This document shows, in pieces, positions 25,031 to 38,809 of a stretch of DNA of 64,000 bases; position 1 is the stretch's first letter, and each line of letters starts with the position of its first letter. The notes below the pieces were generated by a model. That model was not told the origin of the DNA and did not search any database. It saw nothing but the letters and a program-made list of their open reading frames with translations. The position numbers and the translations under genes are program-made. This DNA is from Tetragonia tetragonoides (taxonomy: Eukaryota > Streptophyta > Magnoliopsida > Caryophyllales > Aizoaceae), in contig CM076152.1 of NCBI GenBank assembly GCA_038025085.1, positions 30,135,501-30,199,500 of the forward strand. Reading direction: 5' to 3'.

Positions 25031-26469
25031 ACATGCCTAATACAGTGCTATGTCATTTGCAAGTTTAGTCATTTTGGAAGTGATAGTTTCTGTTTAGCTT
25101 TAGTGTTTTGCGGATTCTGCAGGTTCTAATTGAGGACAGTTATTAGACATTTTACTCTTATGCCTTATATTCTGCAGGTTCTTTATCTGCTTAATCTTAT
25201 TATTGCACCTTTGATGCATTGCTCCAGAAAGTAGTTGTTACCCTAATTGCTAATGATTTGGTTTTTCTAAATAAAAAATGCTGATGATTTGGAATGTATC
25301 AATCAAAACAGTGGCCAGAGTTGCAATTCGCTCCGTCAACAAAAATGCTTCTATTGCAAGCTGTTAGATGTCAGACATGGTATGTTTTTGAAACACAGAA
25401 AACCTTCAAAGAAGAAACCAACAGAGTCAGTGAAAAACATTTGAGGCTGTTATGCCATCCATAGGCTATGGCTGCTTTCAGCTGCTAGCTCTCAGGTTGG
25501 CTTGCTTGGCCTTTACAGTAACGAGGTAGAGTCCTTCCCAAAAAAATAACAGGATCTCCTCACTCCTCAGCATTCTGCATTCATCTGTCGATCATTGGCT
25601 GCCAGGCAAACACGGCAAAAGTGAGGATTGTGAAGATGTGCTGCAACTAGTCATAGAAACAAATAGGAAAGTAGTTTCTGGAATTGCCTTAATGGGGAAA
25701 AAGACTCGAGACTGTAGATCAATTCATAGCATTAGAAGGTAGAAAATTTTGGCATCAGAAGCCACATTTCAATTCATGTTGATATCTACCCTCATGGCAC
25801 AGAGCAAGTGACAATAGTATTCATTCTGAGACACTTGAAGGCGAAAAAACAAGAAAGACAAGTCCAGTGTCTGACGTACATAATATGAAATTTCTTACCT
25901 TTTTCTGATAACTTACACAGCATTATAGATAAGCTTCAGAATTTGGTCTTTTTTACATCTAATGTTGAATAGTAATAGTGTTCATTCCATGAAATGAAGC
26001 TGCAAGGCCAGGTGGTATAGCGTATTATAGAAAATCATGCTTGAAACTAAGCATTAAACTAGAACAGGAAAGAAACTGTGGAACTAGAACTCAGTTTACA
26101 AAGACCTGTACCTTCTAGAAAATCTTATCAGGCTACTTGAACTCAGTTTATAGTAACGTCGTCCATCTCCATGTACAAAAAGTATTGCAGCAACCATGAT
26201 ATGGATACAATTCACACAAATCTAACACGATGACTCCTAATTCTCCCTTCCACAATGTTGTAAGAAACTTGGGTGAAACAAGTTCAAAAAATGTTGCTAC
26301 CAAAATCATAAATTTGACACATTTGTCCATTTTGTTGTCTTCCAAGAACCACAAGCAACTATAATGCCCATGAAGCACTAATAACAGAAGACAAAAATTT
26401 AAAGGGGCTCAGATTAAATTTATCCCCCAGAATTGCAAAGAGAAGGATAACTAAAGCCACATAACATAC
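25031..26469. other. 3' flanks of RPS20 and of the UMP-CMP kinase gene
   Basis: The two genes converge here. The left part should hold the RPS20 3' untranslated region. The last exon of the kinase gene is expected in this stretch but I could not identify it, because the final residues of the family are poorly conserved. No other gene is visible. Confidence 0.4.
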
Positions 26470-27687
26470 CTCATATGCAGAAAAAACGGTGCGAACTTTG
26501 TCAAATATCTCATCTTCGGATCCAACTCCATTGATCTGGACGCCATTTTTTTTTTTTTTTGCTACTATTGATATTGAGCATATACCCAGATATAGACAGT
26601 CTCACTTTCTAATACATATTGGACCATGCCTTACATAATAAAAAGACCAAGGGAAATCATTAAAACTCTTAAAACCAAGTAATTACCGTGTGAAGTATTC
26701 CTTTCTTGGAGTAGTAATTGATGACAGGAAGACATAATTCCCTGAACACTTTGAGACATTTCTTAACTGTTTCTGCATCCTTAGCTTGATCTGTTTGAGG
26801 ACTACAACGTGACACCAAATCAGGGTCCCTAATAACTTATGTTTTCCAATGTGAGAGAATAATGTACCTCGTTACGGTTTAGGACTCGCTTCACCATCTC
26901 TTCTTCAGGGCAATCAAAGAAAAGCACAAGGTTTGGTGGTGCTCCAAGCTGCATCAAGAACATAAGGAGTTGCTGAGATATTTTCATTAGATGGTGATAT
27001 TTTTAGTACGTACAATACACTTTTCCCCTAGTTCCTCAGAATTTGACTTATTCTTGCTCCTTTTCTGGGATACTAAGATAAAACAATGCGATCAATTTCA
27101 ATCACTAGGGATTACTCTAAACAATGTGATCAATTTCACAGACAAACTGCCTCAGTGAAGATTGAAATCCTGTTTTTCTTCGTGGAAGAGAAAGACAAAC
27201 CATACAACCACTATGCTATAAAAACACTCATCGACCATTGCATGTAATTTAAAACGCAATATTGCTTCTGAAATTAACTCACTGTGACCATGAGGAGGGG
27301 AGAGGAAGGGTACTGCTTTGCATATAATTTATAAATGAGTATTTATGGGGAGAAAGACTCACAATCTGTTCATAAGCCAAACGATTCTCTTCAGTTCGCG
27401 GAAATCCATCAATGAGGTACTTATAATTTACTCTGGAACTGATAGCCTTCTGGATCAACTTAACTGTAACTTCTGAAGGAACAATTTTCCCCTCTTTGAT
27501 AATTTCAAGAATCATGTCACTGAAATTTAAGTTCTGTGTGTGACATTCCCATCTCACAAGGTATCTTACCATCAGTAAAGATAGAAATACATTATTACCT
27601 CTTTTTACTCTTAGAAGATATCTCATTCCTTAACAAATCACCTGCACTCAAATGAGTAAATCCATATGTATCCACAATCCTTGAACA

Positions 27688-28727
27688 CTAGATGTATACC
27701 CGTGCGATGCACGGGCTTGTAAATTATCATTAGAAAATATATTTTACAATATTATTATTCAAATTTTTAATTAAGAATGATTTATCAATTAGGCATAGCA
27801 AGTAATACAGAGTTACACAAAATCAAAATTATGATGTGTATGATGTTTATTTTTTCTCTTATTTTTTTAGCTATGTGTAGTTTAAATTTTCTTATTTGAC
27901 ATGCATGAAATAGTTGCTTGATCCAAATGGATAAATGAATTTCATAGTTAAGTGTCACATTCATAACTACCGTCTCGACATACTATATACAAATCAAATT
28001 AGTATATGTATACCTTCATGTATTTACGTATATCCATAAGTTTCTACAAAGAGTAGTTTTTATTTATCCTTCGTTGGTTTACATCATATATTATGAGCAT
28101 TTTAACTATAGTAGGTTTACATCATATTTTATGTTAAATTTCTTATGTGTCATTCATTTGTTATGCAACTCTTGTTTAAACAGATGTGGAGATATCAGTT
28201 GATTTTCTCTTCTTTTTTTTTTTAAAAAAAAAAAAAAAAAGAATTTTCAAATAATTATTGAAGAAATTAATTATCATTACAATTATCTTATTTACAAATT
28301 CTACCAATACTATATTTGTCCATCTCCATGGTGTTTAATCATGTACTTTCCCAACAATGGCTTTCTACTATACAATTGAGGTTTAAAATCACTTAGAAAT
28401 TTGAGATGTATGTATAAAGATTACCGATACATAATTTTCATCATTTATTTTAAAATAAAAATTATTTATGGACTACTACCCCTTATTAAATTCATTATGC
28501 CTAGTCGTTAGTATAATTTATGTTATTTTCATGTACCGTAGTTATGAAGTTTATGTTCATGTATGCTTATTTAATTTTTTATAAGGTTTATGCATGTATT
28601 GTATTAATTACAGGACATAACATTAATTATTGGATATGATGCTGACTGGGTAAGTTAACGTGGCATGACACGTGTCAATGCAGCAGCGTGCATGATCCAC
28701 TTTTATATATAAATATTAGATATTAGA
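27688..28727 (-). mobile_element. non-autonomous Helitron, 1040 bp, in a kinase exon
   Basis: On the minus strand the element begins TCTAATATCTAATATT at 28727 and ends with hairpin CCCGTGCATCGCACGGG, seven bases, then CTAG at 27691-27688. It lies between A (28728) and T (27687), the A|T target of Helitrons, with no target duplication. The interior is AT-rich and without coding capacity. Removing it joins the kinase reading frame exactly (..GKGTQ with CSRIVDTYG..), which fixes both ends independently of the terminal motifs. Confidence 0.92.
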
Positions 28728-31616
28728 TTGTGTACCTTTTCCACTTCCAGGGCCACCTAAGAGCATAACAGAATAGTCAATTAATCTTAGCATATTTCAC
28801 ACTAAAATATCTCTTTGCCAACTATCACAGTTGTTCCTTCAGCATCTATCATGTTCAATAGCATATGAAAAGAGTTGGAAATCATTATTATTACCGAGGA
28901 CAAAAGTTATAAATGGATTCTCTTCTGAAAAGGCTCCACCCTTCACCTACAGCAGAAAAGGAAGAGAGTGGTAATCATTTACTAAACCCATAACAAAAGC
29001 CATGAATGGGAGATTGTCTTTGGAAAGATTTCACCTCTCACCTACAGAAGATATGGAGACACATACGCTTCCTAACCTTATATTGTAGTTTGTAAGTCTA
29101 AAGTTTGGTGTCTAAACTTTTTACTTTTCAAGTGCACAAGCACCAATAAAACATAGGCATTGTCACTTTGTCAGTTATGAGACTCATAGCTCATAGATAG
29201 GGAAATTTCTTCTGTCCATAAAGGGACGGTCCAGAACAGCATGGTGGATCGTTGATCTAAATGGTGTAATCTGAGCCGTTTAATTTCTTTGCTCTTTTTC
29301 TACGGGTTACCTATTGAGTGGGTAAGTTACTCATTTCTTTGTTACATCTGAGACAAAACTTCAACCTCTACCTACTGCTTTGTTCATCTCTTTCGCCCTC
29401 CCACCTCTCTGCTCCCTTCTTTCTCTCTCTATAGCATTGATCTACTCAAAACCCCAAAAATCGAATGTAAAAAAATACACCATAGATTGACCGCCGTTGT
29501 TGCAATTGATGAGATCAAAGGGTACAACAAGAGGAGAGAAAGTAGATGGCCCACACCATGTCCAAGGTCTAAGTTTGGTTGAGTTTGGTGACCCAAACCT
29601 AGCTAATGGTTGGTCATTTGCCCAGAAAATGGGATTTTTTGGAGTTGGAGTTTTGGTGCTCAAACTAAAATCCGACTTTGGGCTTTATTATGAAAGTGGT
29701 GGTGAGGGTGCGAAGGAGGAGCCTGAGATTATGGTGGTTGTGGTGATTTTGGTAGTTGTAAGAAGGCGGAAATTCTATCAATCCTCCTTACATTCATCAA
29801 ACACATGCCCACTACTAAGTTCTTTTTCAAACTTTATGTTTTTATGGACAGAATTTAAGCTAAAAGTCCTTCTGAGACTTCCACAACTTCAATTGCATTG
29901 CACAACAACAGTTGATTCAAAAATATTTTTAGCTATGGTATCTCTAAGAAGGAGATGAAAATGACAGAGAGATAGAGAAAGTGTGGTGGGGGTAGGGGCG
30001 GTGAAAGAAAATTGAATAACAGAAACAAATCGGTGGTGGTGATGATGATGGCCGGGTTAGCTTTATGAATAGGAGTAATTTTAGGACAAGTGTTGTGAGT
30101 AAACTTTGTGAATTGGAGTAAGTTGTTTTATGAATTTGAGTAGTTTATGGAGAAATAGAGTAAGTAAGTTTTATGGATTGGAGTAAGTAAGCTTTTATGA
30201 ATTGGAGTAAGTATAGGAGAAATGAAGTAAGTATTGGTTTACAAAATTACACTATATTATCCTAAAAGTTGGAGTATATTACTCTAGAAATTGGAGTAAG
30301 TGGTAAAAATGATCAATTACAGGAAGTATAGTACCCCAAATATGAACCTGGTATACCAGAAACTCAACAATGACAATTTGATGAAGCGCGCGCACAGTGT
30401 GGTGTCCCAATTGGCTAGTTGGTGGACTACACAGTAATATTGAAAAGTTCTACAATTGTTATGTTATCATCATGATTTTAAATAAATATATTAGTTGGGA
30501 AAATAATGTATGTATCTCTATTTGCTTTTATCGAAATCCATCAAATTATCACAACATAATCGCTCGTTAGTATTAATGTAAATATTTCATTAAATTTATA
30601 GAATTTTTTAGCACTAAAATACAATGGTAATTAGTTGAAATATTTTAGTATGTAACTTGTTTCAAAGTATCAATATAAATTAGTTTTTAGGACGCAAGTG
30701 CTGTTATTTCTATACGTTGCAAGAAAATATTTTATTTCGATACATTTTTACAAATCAGATTAGACTTGTTAGGGAGCGTTGCAATCATATTCTATATTAG
30801 TTGTGGACATGGAAATGCAATTGATGTTGGCGTGCCATCTATACTTATTTGATGGGCTCATTCAACATACTCTCACTATTTAATGATCAAATCACAACTT
30901 AGAATTAAACTTTATTTAATTATATTGATTTGATATTGGAATCTAAAATGCAATGCACTTGTCTATGATCATGAAATATCTGGAGTATCATTGCAAAAAA
31001 AAAAATAGACGGAATAATATGCAGGACTTACCAACATATAGTACAAATGAACCAAAGCGTTTAACCACAACTTAATAATTATGGATGACAACAGTAACGA
31101 TGTTGGTTTATGACAATACCAGAGGTCATGGTGAGGCAAAAATAACATTTATGTATTTACTTAGACTTAGATCTGATCATGCTTGTTTTGTGTCACATGT
31201 ATGTGACTTCGAATAACATATGTTAATTATAGTAAAGTTACAAAATTTATATTTAAACATCACCATGTTTTCACTATACACGCTTAAAATTAAGGTTGAA
31301 AATTTTAGACAAAAAACTTCGAATAGAAGAGTACAGATTAAAAATCGAATGCTCAACATACATCCTAAAAGTACACCTCTAATCGCATCATTTGGCTTGG
31401 CCGAATTTGATCAACTGCAATGCTTCATATTCTCCAAAGTTATTGGGAGAGACACACAATAATTAAGCAATGGTCAAACTAATTAAAGTTAGCAACATAC
31501 ATTGAACTAAGTAGGCATGCATTAATTATTATGGTGACATGGATGACACTTGGCAAATGATGGTGAAATGAAAGATTACATGGATGCCTACGTGTCCATC
31601 TAGCAACTATGCAAAT

Positions 31617-31743
<127 letters not shown>

Positions 31744-32240
31744 GATAGATAGGCTAATGGTCATGCAATGCTGATTTTTAATTAGTTTATTTTTAAATGT
31801 GGAGTTGGGATGAGGTTATATGGACAGGCAAATGCATAACATTTATTATAACTATATTGAGGTGAATAGAATGGATAAAGAACACCACCAAAATCTTTAA
31901 AGAAAAGTTTGAACATGTATATATTACAAAGACAAGTTCAAATGGTGCACCATGTTCCTATGTGGTCGACATTATGAGAATTAATTCATTATGGATTAGC
32001 CCAATATTTTCTTGGCTAACTAGAAACGCCAATTTTTGCGTTTTCATGCTTATTTCGATTATATGAGCTGACGAGTTCTTTTAGTAGTGAAGTGATAGTG
32101 GTTTACTATATTTCGATTTAGGACACTAAAACATGCCTAAGCGAAAATGACACTGCAATTTAAAATTCAAATTTTACGCAATGAAATCGAAATCAAAATC
32201 CAACAGTTTCAACTTAATTGAGTTGATATTTTCTTTTAAA

Positions 32241-32505
32241 AGTCCCATAATATAAGTCTCTTTAGAAAATTAATTTTTTCCCATATCGAGTATAAGTTAT
32301 TTTATAATTCCGACAAAATATTTATTACTTTTTAACAACTCTATTTTTGTTTCATATTACCTTTTTTACTCATTTTTTTGTTAAATCCAAAGTCAATGGG
32401 CAAACTAGTCAAATTTAATTATTCTTGGTAGAATTGAGGTTATTTAATAACTTTATTATTCGTGTGAAAAAACCTTAAATGACTTATATAATAGAACGGA
32501 GGGAG
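32241..32505. repeat. decayed Stowaway-like MITE
   Basis: The right end reads GAACGGAGGGAG followed by TA, the usual Stowaway terminus. The left side starts AGTCCCATAATATAAGTCTC, which follows directly after the CTCCCTCC terminus in intact relatives, so the extreme left end is missing or changed. Confidence 0.55.
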
Positions 32506-35500
32506 TAATTTTTGGAATGACTCTCCCTACTTTCTTCCTTTTTTTTTTTTTTTTAATCTAGCGTGAGTATTTTTTTAAATTTCTAAATATTCAATTATAT
32601 TGTCTTTTCCTTAAAAAATAAGAATATTGTTTCATCATGGTTACCCTTTAAAAACTTGGTGTATAGGGTCACTTTTAATTAAACGGGGCTTTTAGCTAGT
32701 CTGGACAAATTTGGGACAACCAAATTTAGAATATTTATCACTTCGTCTATCACATTATAAATAATGTAAACCATGTATTTAAGTCATCTTAATATTGTGT
32801 AATTTATTTTAAAATTATTTAAAATTCAAAACTTATGTAATTGATGTGTTACATACTTGTACTTAGAGGCGCTACATTACTTAATCTAATATTTGATCCG
32901 GAATCAAACATGAAATTAGGATCTGGAATGTGCTTGTATATGTTCATGAAATAGATGGAGCAATATGCAAGACCTATCAATATATAGTACAAATTTATGA
33001 CTCTATATTATTTATATATACCAAATAGTTAATAATCTTATTCCTTGCTACACTATTTGTAATACAAGGTATGTTTAAAAATCACTTAAAACACCAAATA
33101 TAACTAGTTATTTTTTTTATCTACAATGAGTAATATCTACAATGAATACTCATCGAAGAAATATATACATGTCACTCATGAAGGTAAATAAAGTAGGATT
33201 ATGTGATTCACATCACTAGCGTAAACCAACAAAATTAATTTTACTTGTTTCTCGATTTTATTTATTATGCCATAAACAAAAATAGACTATCAAAGTCAAA
33301 GCGTTTTAACCACAAGTTAATGATTAATGCATGTCAACAATGACGATGTTGATTTATGACAATACCAATAATTTTAGGTCATGGTGAAACGAATATGACA
33401 CTTATGTATTGACTTGATAATGTTTTACACTCGATAATGTTTTATTTTGCATCACATGCTTATGACATTGAGAAATTTGTATAAATTATAATAGAGTTAA
33501 AATTATAAATTATATTTTGCATAAATGTGTATGACATTGACAAACGTGTGTTATTTAATTTGATTTTGGTGATATACACTAGTGATCCAAATCATACAAT
33601 CTTGATTTTTAATTAGTTTATTTTTAAGGTTGTCAACTTGGAAGTAAAATGGAAACGCGAATGCATAACATTTATTATAAATAGATTGAGGTGAATAGAA
33701 TGGATAAAGAATACCACGAGAATTTTTAAATGAGAGTTTTGATATGCATATATTACAAAGACAAGTTCAAACGGTGCACCATGTTCCTATGTGGTCGGCA
33801 TTTTGATAATTAATTTATTGTGTACCGTTTTCAACAAATTACTCCATATCATAAAGTCCTTGTTCCATTTCTTAGGCAAGATACTCCATTTGTTAAAGTA
33901 AATACTCCATTGTCCATCTTTTTTTTTAATAAATAATTATATGGTAGACCATCGTATACAATTGTCGACCTTTTTCGTATATGGTGCACCATTATGTAAA
34001 ATTGTGCACCATTATGTAAAATTGTGCACCATTTCACAAAAGAAAATGAAAAAATAAATCCCAAATCTTTCCCGATTACCATGATCGGCTATTTCAATAG
34101 CGAGTCAAGGTCACGCGCTGAATTTTGCTTTCTGGACGGTCCATAAATGGACCAAAGACGCTCCCCATAGATAGGATGAAAGATGACACAATGTACAAAG
34201 AAAGATACAGACTAATGATTGCACCCAAGTATGAACAAGCATATGTAAGCTCAAAATTTTATTCTCATCAATTATTCCTACTACACAAATTGCGGGTAAA
34301 CCACAGTGAACTCGTACTCTTTTTTATTTTTCTTTTCTATATACTAATTACAATTAAGCTATCCTACTCAAGCAAGATCAATTAAATCTTATACTGGCAA
34401 TATGCCACAATAACAGTATAGTAGTAGTAAAAGATGTTTACTGATGAGAGTTTCAACGAAACTTGAGAGTCACTATTTACCGGAGTTGCAATATCTGTAC
34501 TGAATAATTCCAAACTCCTCAAGCAGTGAGCAGCCTGCATGAAAAACAACAGCAAAAAGATCAAGTTGGCTCATATAAAGAAAAATATTTGATACAGAAT
34601 TGAGAAACACGAATAACGCTGAAGACAGCCTGAATGTGGTTATTCTGTGAGCCATGGCCGTTCACTTATATCCGACTGATTAAGGAAATTTCACCTCAAA
34701 GTGGAGAACCAATATTGCCACTAAAATAGTCAAGCCAAAACTTAATGGAAGTAGCCATGAGCTGCATTTATATATTCAGAGAGAAATAAGCATTCACCCA
34801 GCTTCAACTTCAAGTTTTTTTTTTTTTTTTTTTTTGATCGGAAACCTCAAGTAGTTAATATAAGGCTAGCTCCCAAATCACATCCTTTCAAACAGTCACA
34901 GCCATGGTTGAATCTATCAAATTTACCCCTATTCAGAAAAATCAGTTGTAACTTCGAAACCAAGAAAAAAAATTACAACCCAAAAAATCCCCTCCACCCT
35001 CTTTTTTGGGCTCAGACCTCCATTTTTAGATCAACATCAAATCAATAAAAGGGCAAACCCCGAACATGGTTTACACTAAAATCAGAAATTGACATCCAGC
35101 AAATCCCAGAAACAACTAATTTTATAATGTGACTCCAAATAAAACAATAGCCTAACACTATTCAAATCATAAGCATTAATTCTACACTCATATGATTTCA
35201 TTTCAATTCAGTGACCCATCAGTGTTTCGACATATGGGTGTCAAATATTAAGCAATAAAATGACATCAAAATGAAAACAAACCCAGGAAAATTTGAGCAA
35301 ACAGGAGAGAGAAAATACCTGAATGAGAAGCGGTGATGATTTGTTGCAGGTGTGACTCCAAGGAGAGAGATGTGAGGAGATGCGTCTCAGCATTTTTGGA
35401 AGCTGTTGGTGACTCTTCTGATGCGCGGTTGATTTGATCGTAGTGTCTTTTTCTTTTGTCAGATATTTTCACAAATACGCTTTAATACATTTATAGTCAA

Positions 35501-35515
35501 ATGTATACTATTAAT

Positions 35516-35589
35516 GGCCTATTAGCTCAGCTGGTTAGAGCGTCGTGCTAATAACGCGAAGGTCGCAGGTTCGAGACCTGCATGGGCCA
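35516..35589 (+). tRNA. tRNA-Ile (anticodon AAU)
   Basis: A 74-nt cloverleaf without intron: acceptor stem GGCCTAT/ATGGGCC, D-arm GCTC..GAGC, anticodon stem TCGTG/CGCGA with loop CTAATAA (anticodon AAT), T-arm GCAGG TTCGAGA CCTGC and discriminator A. Box A and box B (GGTTCGAGACC) are intact. T tracts TTTT (35594-35597) and TTTTTT (35609-35614) can end Pol III transcription. It lies 123 bp from the kinase start codon and on the opposite strand, so the two are divergent. CCA is not encoded, as expected for a nuclear gene. Confidence 0.96.
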
Positions 35590-35770
35590 ATTGTTTTGAG
35601 TAAATGTTCTTTTTAACTATTTTGGTTATTTTTGTTGGAATTTATACAATGATGTGAAGGACCTAATAGTCCAGTTTACTCCCAATTATGGGTTATTTCG
35701 TATTGAATCAATCACTTCTTTTTTTTTTTCAAGAAAATAAAACTTTAAACATTTAGCACCGTTAAACTGT

Positions 35771-36304
35771 TCACCTTCTAGATAGAGTTCACCTACAACA
35801 ATCCTGAAGATACAACAATGTAAGCCTTTGAGAAGAACTGCAATGTTTTTCTTACAAATCCAAGCATTTATAGTTCAAATTTCAGCAGCTTCAAAGTTGG
35901 GTCAAGTTCACAACGGCTCCCTCTGAATTTCTCGAAAGCCACACAACAATGCACAAGTTGTAGTGAATCGAAGCAACATAAAAGTGTTCAACTCACTTTC
36001 ATATTGTCTTCTTCCCAGCCATCAAGACAATGGAAGGAAGAGTCACCTTCTAGATAGAGTTCACCTACAACAATCCTGGAGATACAACAATGTAAGCCTT
36101 TGAGAAGAACTGCAATGTTTTTCTTACAAATCCAAGCATTTGTAGTTCAAATTTCAGCGGCTTTACAGTTGGGTCAAGTTCACAGCGGCTCCCTCTGAAT
36201 TTCTCGAAAGCCACACAACAATGCACAAGCTGTAGCGAATCGAAGCAACATAAAAGTGTTCAACTCACTTTCATATTGTCTTCTTCCCAGCCATCAAGAC
36301 AATG
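35771..36304. repeat. tandem duplication, two copies of about 272 bp
   Basis: TCACCTTCTAGATAGAGTTC starts both copies (35771 and 36043). They agree with only a handful of substitutions through CCAGCCATCAAGACAATG. The unit is non-coding in all frames. Its few differences point to a recent duplication. Nothing in it resembles a known element. Confidence 0.9.
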
Positions 36305-37327
36305 TGACAAACTTCAAGGTATCATCTGAATATTTTCCCATTCATTGATGCTCTAATTTAAGTGGCCTATAACACCCATTCACAGCTGAAGTAAAATATA
36401 GTCTAAAGACTCAACAGCATCTGAGTTACTAACAACATGACAGATCAGCAACACAGATCTTCAATCTCTGAATTTTCTCCAAAGTAAGGAGCCATTTTTA
36501 TGCTTGCAATCCAAAGTATTATGATGTGTTTAGGCACGCCTAAAGGCACGCATGTGTGAGCTGTTTCCTTGCACTTCTCACGATGGCAAGTAATGCAACA
36601 TAGCAGGAGCTAATGCTGCAATCACCAGAGATGTAAACAACCATCTCCCATCAAGAATTCAAGATAGCTAGCTAAATTTTCATTTCTATTTGTCTAATTA
36701 GATTTCTATGGTATCATATACATTTTCTAATAGTTCTCCATATATCATACATAAAAGCTTTCATCCTTAATTACCAACTTAATAGTTCTTGAGCATTAAG
36801 CAAACTTCCATATATTGGAACATAACTTTATGTACACAGATGGGAATATGATACTTGGTCCATTTGGAAATTATCCATTTTTTCTTGCACCAAGATGTTC
36901 CCATTTCCTATTACAACATACTAATAATACAAGGAGACTAAAACATTGGGAAAAGGGGGGTCAATCTAGGGGCATCTGACATGAATAAGAGCTCATTTTT
37001 CTCTTTCTAGTTTTTTCAATGGCAAGGAAGGGCTCCCACTAGTTCTTCATCTCGAGACCTACTACTAGAGGTCGTGCCCTATGGGAAGCGGAATAAGAGT
37101 ATCAACCGTCAACTTAAGCCCAATCAAAGAAAGAGCTCTTGGACAGGCAGGGCTGGCCTTCTGCATCCTTAGCACCAACTGCTCCGAGTCTATTCTCTAC
37201 AAGAGTTCTAATGTGTAAGGCTACTCTCTTGTTTCTCGAGCATGAAACAGGAATCAGGCTTCTTAACACAGCAAGAAGCTGATGACTTCAAAAATTTGTC
37301 TCTGCGCTTAATCAACTATGAAGCTCG
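36305..37327. other. intergenic, downstream of the IRE-like remnant
   Basis: No gene is visible. The part 36960-37320 is less AT-rich and directly follows the stop of the IRE-like frame on the minus strand, so it may be its old 3' untranslated region; an organellar insertion was considered but cannot be shown. Confidence 0.35.
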
Positions 37328-38366
37328 TCATTGAGTGGAAGGATCAGATTGATCTGGTATGTCCTGAATACTCTTCACAACCAGGTCGTAGTTGATAAAT
37401 GCCAGATTTGACAGATTCTGCTCATGAAAATACAAAAAAACATGGGACGACAATCATTTGTATAAAAGTATAACTAAGGCCCAAGATAGAGGCAAAAACA
37501 ACTACAAATCATGCCATATTCCTTTCAAAATATTGTCTAAAGACACATATATAACTTTATAAGTACTATATATAGTTGCGGAAGACCAGAAAATCTCACC
37601 TTAAATGAAAAATTGCTGAAGGAATACTTCACATCAAGGTTTCTACTTCCAAAATCTGCCAAATCACCACATTCATCTCCCTGGTTCGTATACAACAACA
37701 ACAATAAGAAAAATCAATAATGGCACAAAAGCTGCATTTGCAACCAGGTCATGACAGACAGTCCTATTTTGACAGTAATCACACAGGTTAAAAAATGTGA
37801 AGCCACTCTCCACTTGAAAAAATACTGCTGATGTCCAATTTGAGTAATTTGGATGCATATATGGATATGCCGATATGGTACCTAATAGCACATATATAAT
37901 GATTTTGACTATTTTACTTACTTCTTCATCTGCTGCATTGCTGAAAGATCCACTGCTACCAGAATCACTGCCACTTGCAGATAAGTCATCAAAGTCACTA
38001 GCTCCAACAACATGGTCTTCCTCAGGATTCTATATATAGCGGCTCATAAAGTAACTTGTGTCAAATGCACCTTCAGTTGAAGGCACAAACATAGCCTACA
38101 ACGTATGGAGTACTTTAGTAGATATTACAAAATACCACCTGGATAATTGTGTTGAAAAGATGATCATCAAACAGTACCTTCTGTCTTGCAAGGGTGTCCC
38201 AGTTAATATCCTTGAAAAAAATATGCTCTTTTACCTGCAGGAATGGTTCCAACTTGGTTACTTTTCTACATTGAGAAAATTCAGAATCCAGCAATCACCT
38301 TTAACAAGTTTACCTCTATGGCCCCCTGTTGCTCCTAAACGTTGAACAGGATTTTCTATCAGCAAT
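37328..38366 (-). pseudogene. C-terminal remnant of an IRE-like AGC protein kinase
   Basis: IRE kinases are plant AGC-family Ser/Thr kinases. Exons on the minus strand: 38314-38366 (LLIENPVQRLGATG), 38178-38234 (FFKDINWDTLARQK), 37922-38095 (AMFVPSTEGAFDTSYFMSRY, acidic Ser-rich tail), 37600-37680 (VKYSFSNFSFK) and 37328-37417 (NLSNLAFINYDLVV.., stop TGA). Together they are the end of the kinase domain plus the AGC C-terminal tail; the catalytic core is absent upstream. Lesions: an in-frame TAG where the family has Trp (after SRYI), and a run of five G in the first exon where four would join in frame to the next exon. Splice borders are otherwise standard, so this is a truncated genomic copy and not a retrocopy. 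Confidence 0.8.
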
Positions 38367-38505
38367 CTGTACTACCGAAGGAGGACATTGTTAGTATGAG
38401 GTATGGTATTCATAAATTGGTTCCTGGGACCACTGACAACCAAATTAAGGTTTGTTATGTATGATGCACGAATACAATTTGCTTCTAAGACACAACATAG
38501 AATTT

Positions 38506-38757
38506 CAAATGCAATGCAATGCAATCATTTTATAGGGTACATGTGAGGTGGAAAAGGAATGAGGGGAAGGAAGGAGATGAGAAAAGTGAGATTGATTACA
38601 CCATCCAAAGTAATCATCACTGCATGGAAAAAGTTGAGCGCAATTGTGATTACATTGGATGATGCAATCAACCCCACTTTTTCTCTCCCTCTCCTCACAC
38701 TCCTTCACTTTTCACCGCACATCTACCCAATAAAATGATTGCATTGCATTACATTTG
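38506..38757. repeat. foldback MITE, 252 bp
   Basis: Left arm CAAATGCAATGCAATGCAAT and inverted right arm CAAATGTAATGCAATGCAAT continue as ATTTTAT(A/T)GGGTA, giving inverted repeats of more than 30 bp. No coding content. No target duplication was recognised. Confidence 0.7.
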
Positions 38758-38809
38758 ATTGCAAGCAAGTAAACGAGTCCTAGATATTAACAGGCTTTAT
38801 TTACTGATA

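Noticed and set aside
29497..29958. 153-codon plus-strand frame
   Set aside because: Not recognisable, lies inside the MULE-like element, no splice or family support; kept only as a possible captured fragment.
34473..34655. Minus-strand open frame starting MAHRITTFR as first exon of the kinase gene
   Set aside because: The exon at 35319-35393 joins in phase 0 to 34481-34534 and matches the family N-terminus better; this one needs a special intron.
36960..37320. Less AT-rich block, possible organellar insertion
   Set aside because: No organellar gene could be recognised; position fits a 3' untranslated region of the IRE-like remnant equally well.
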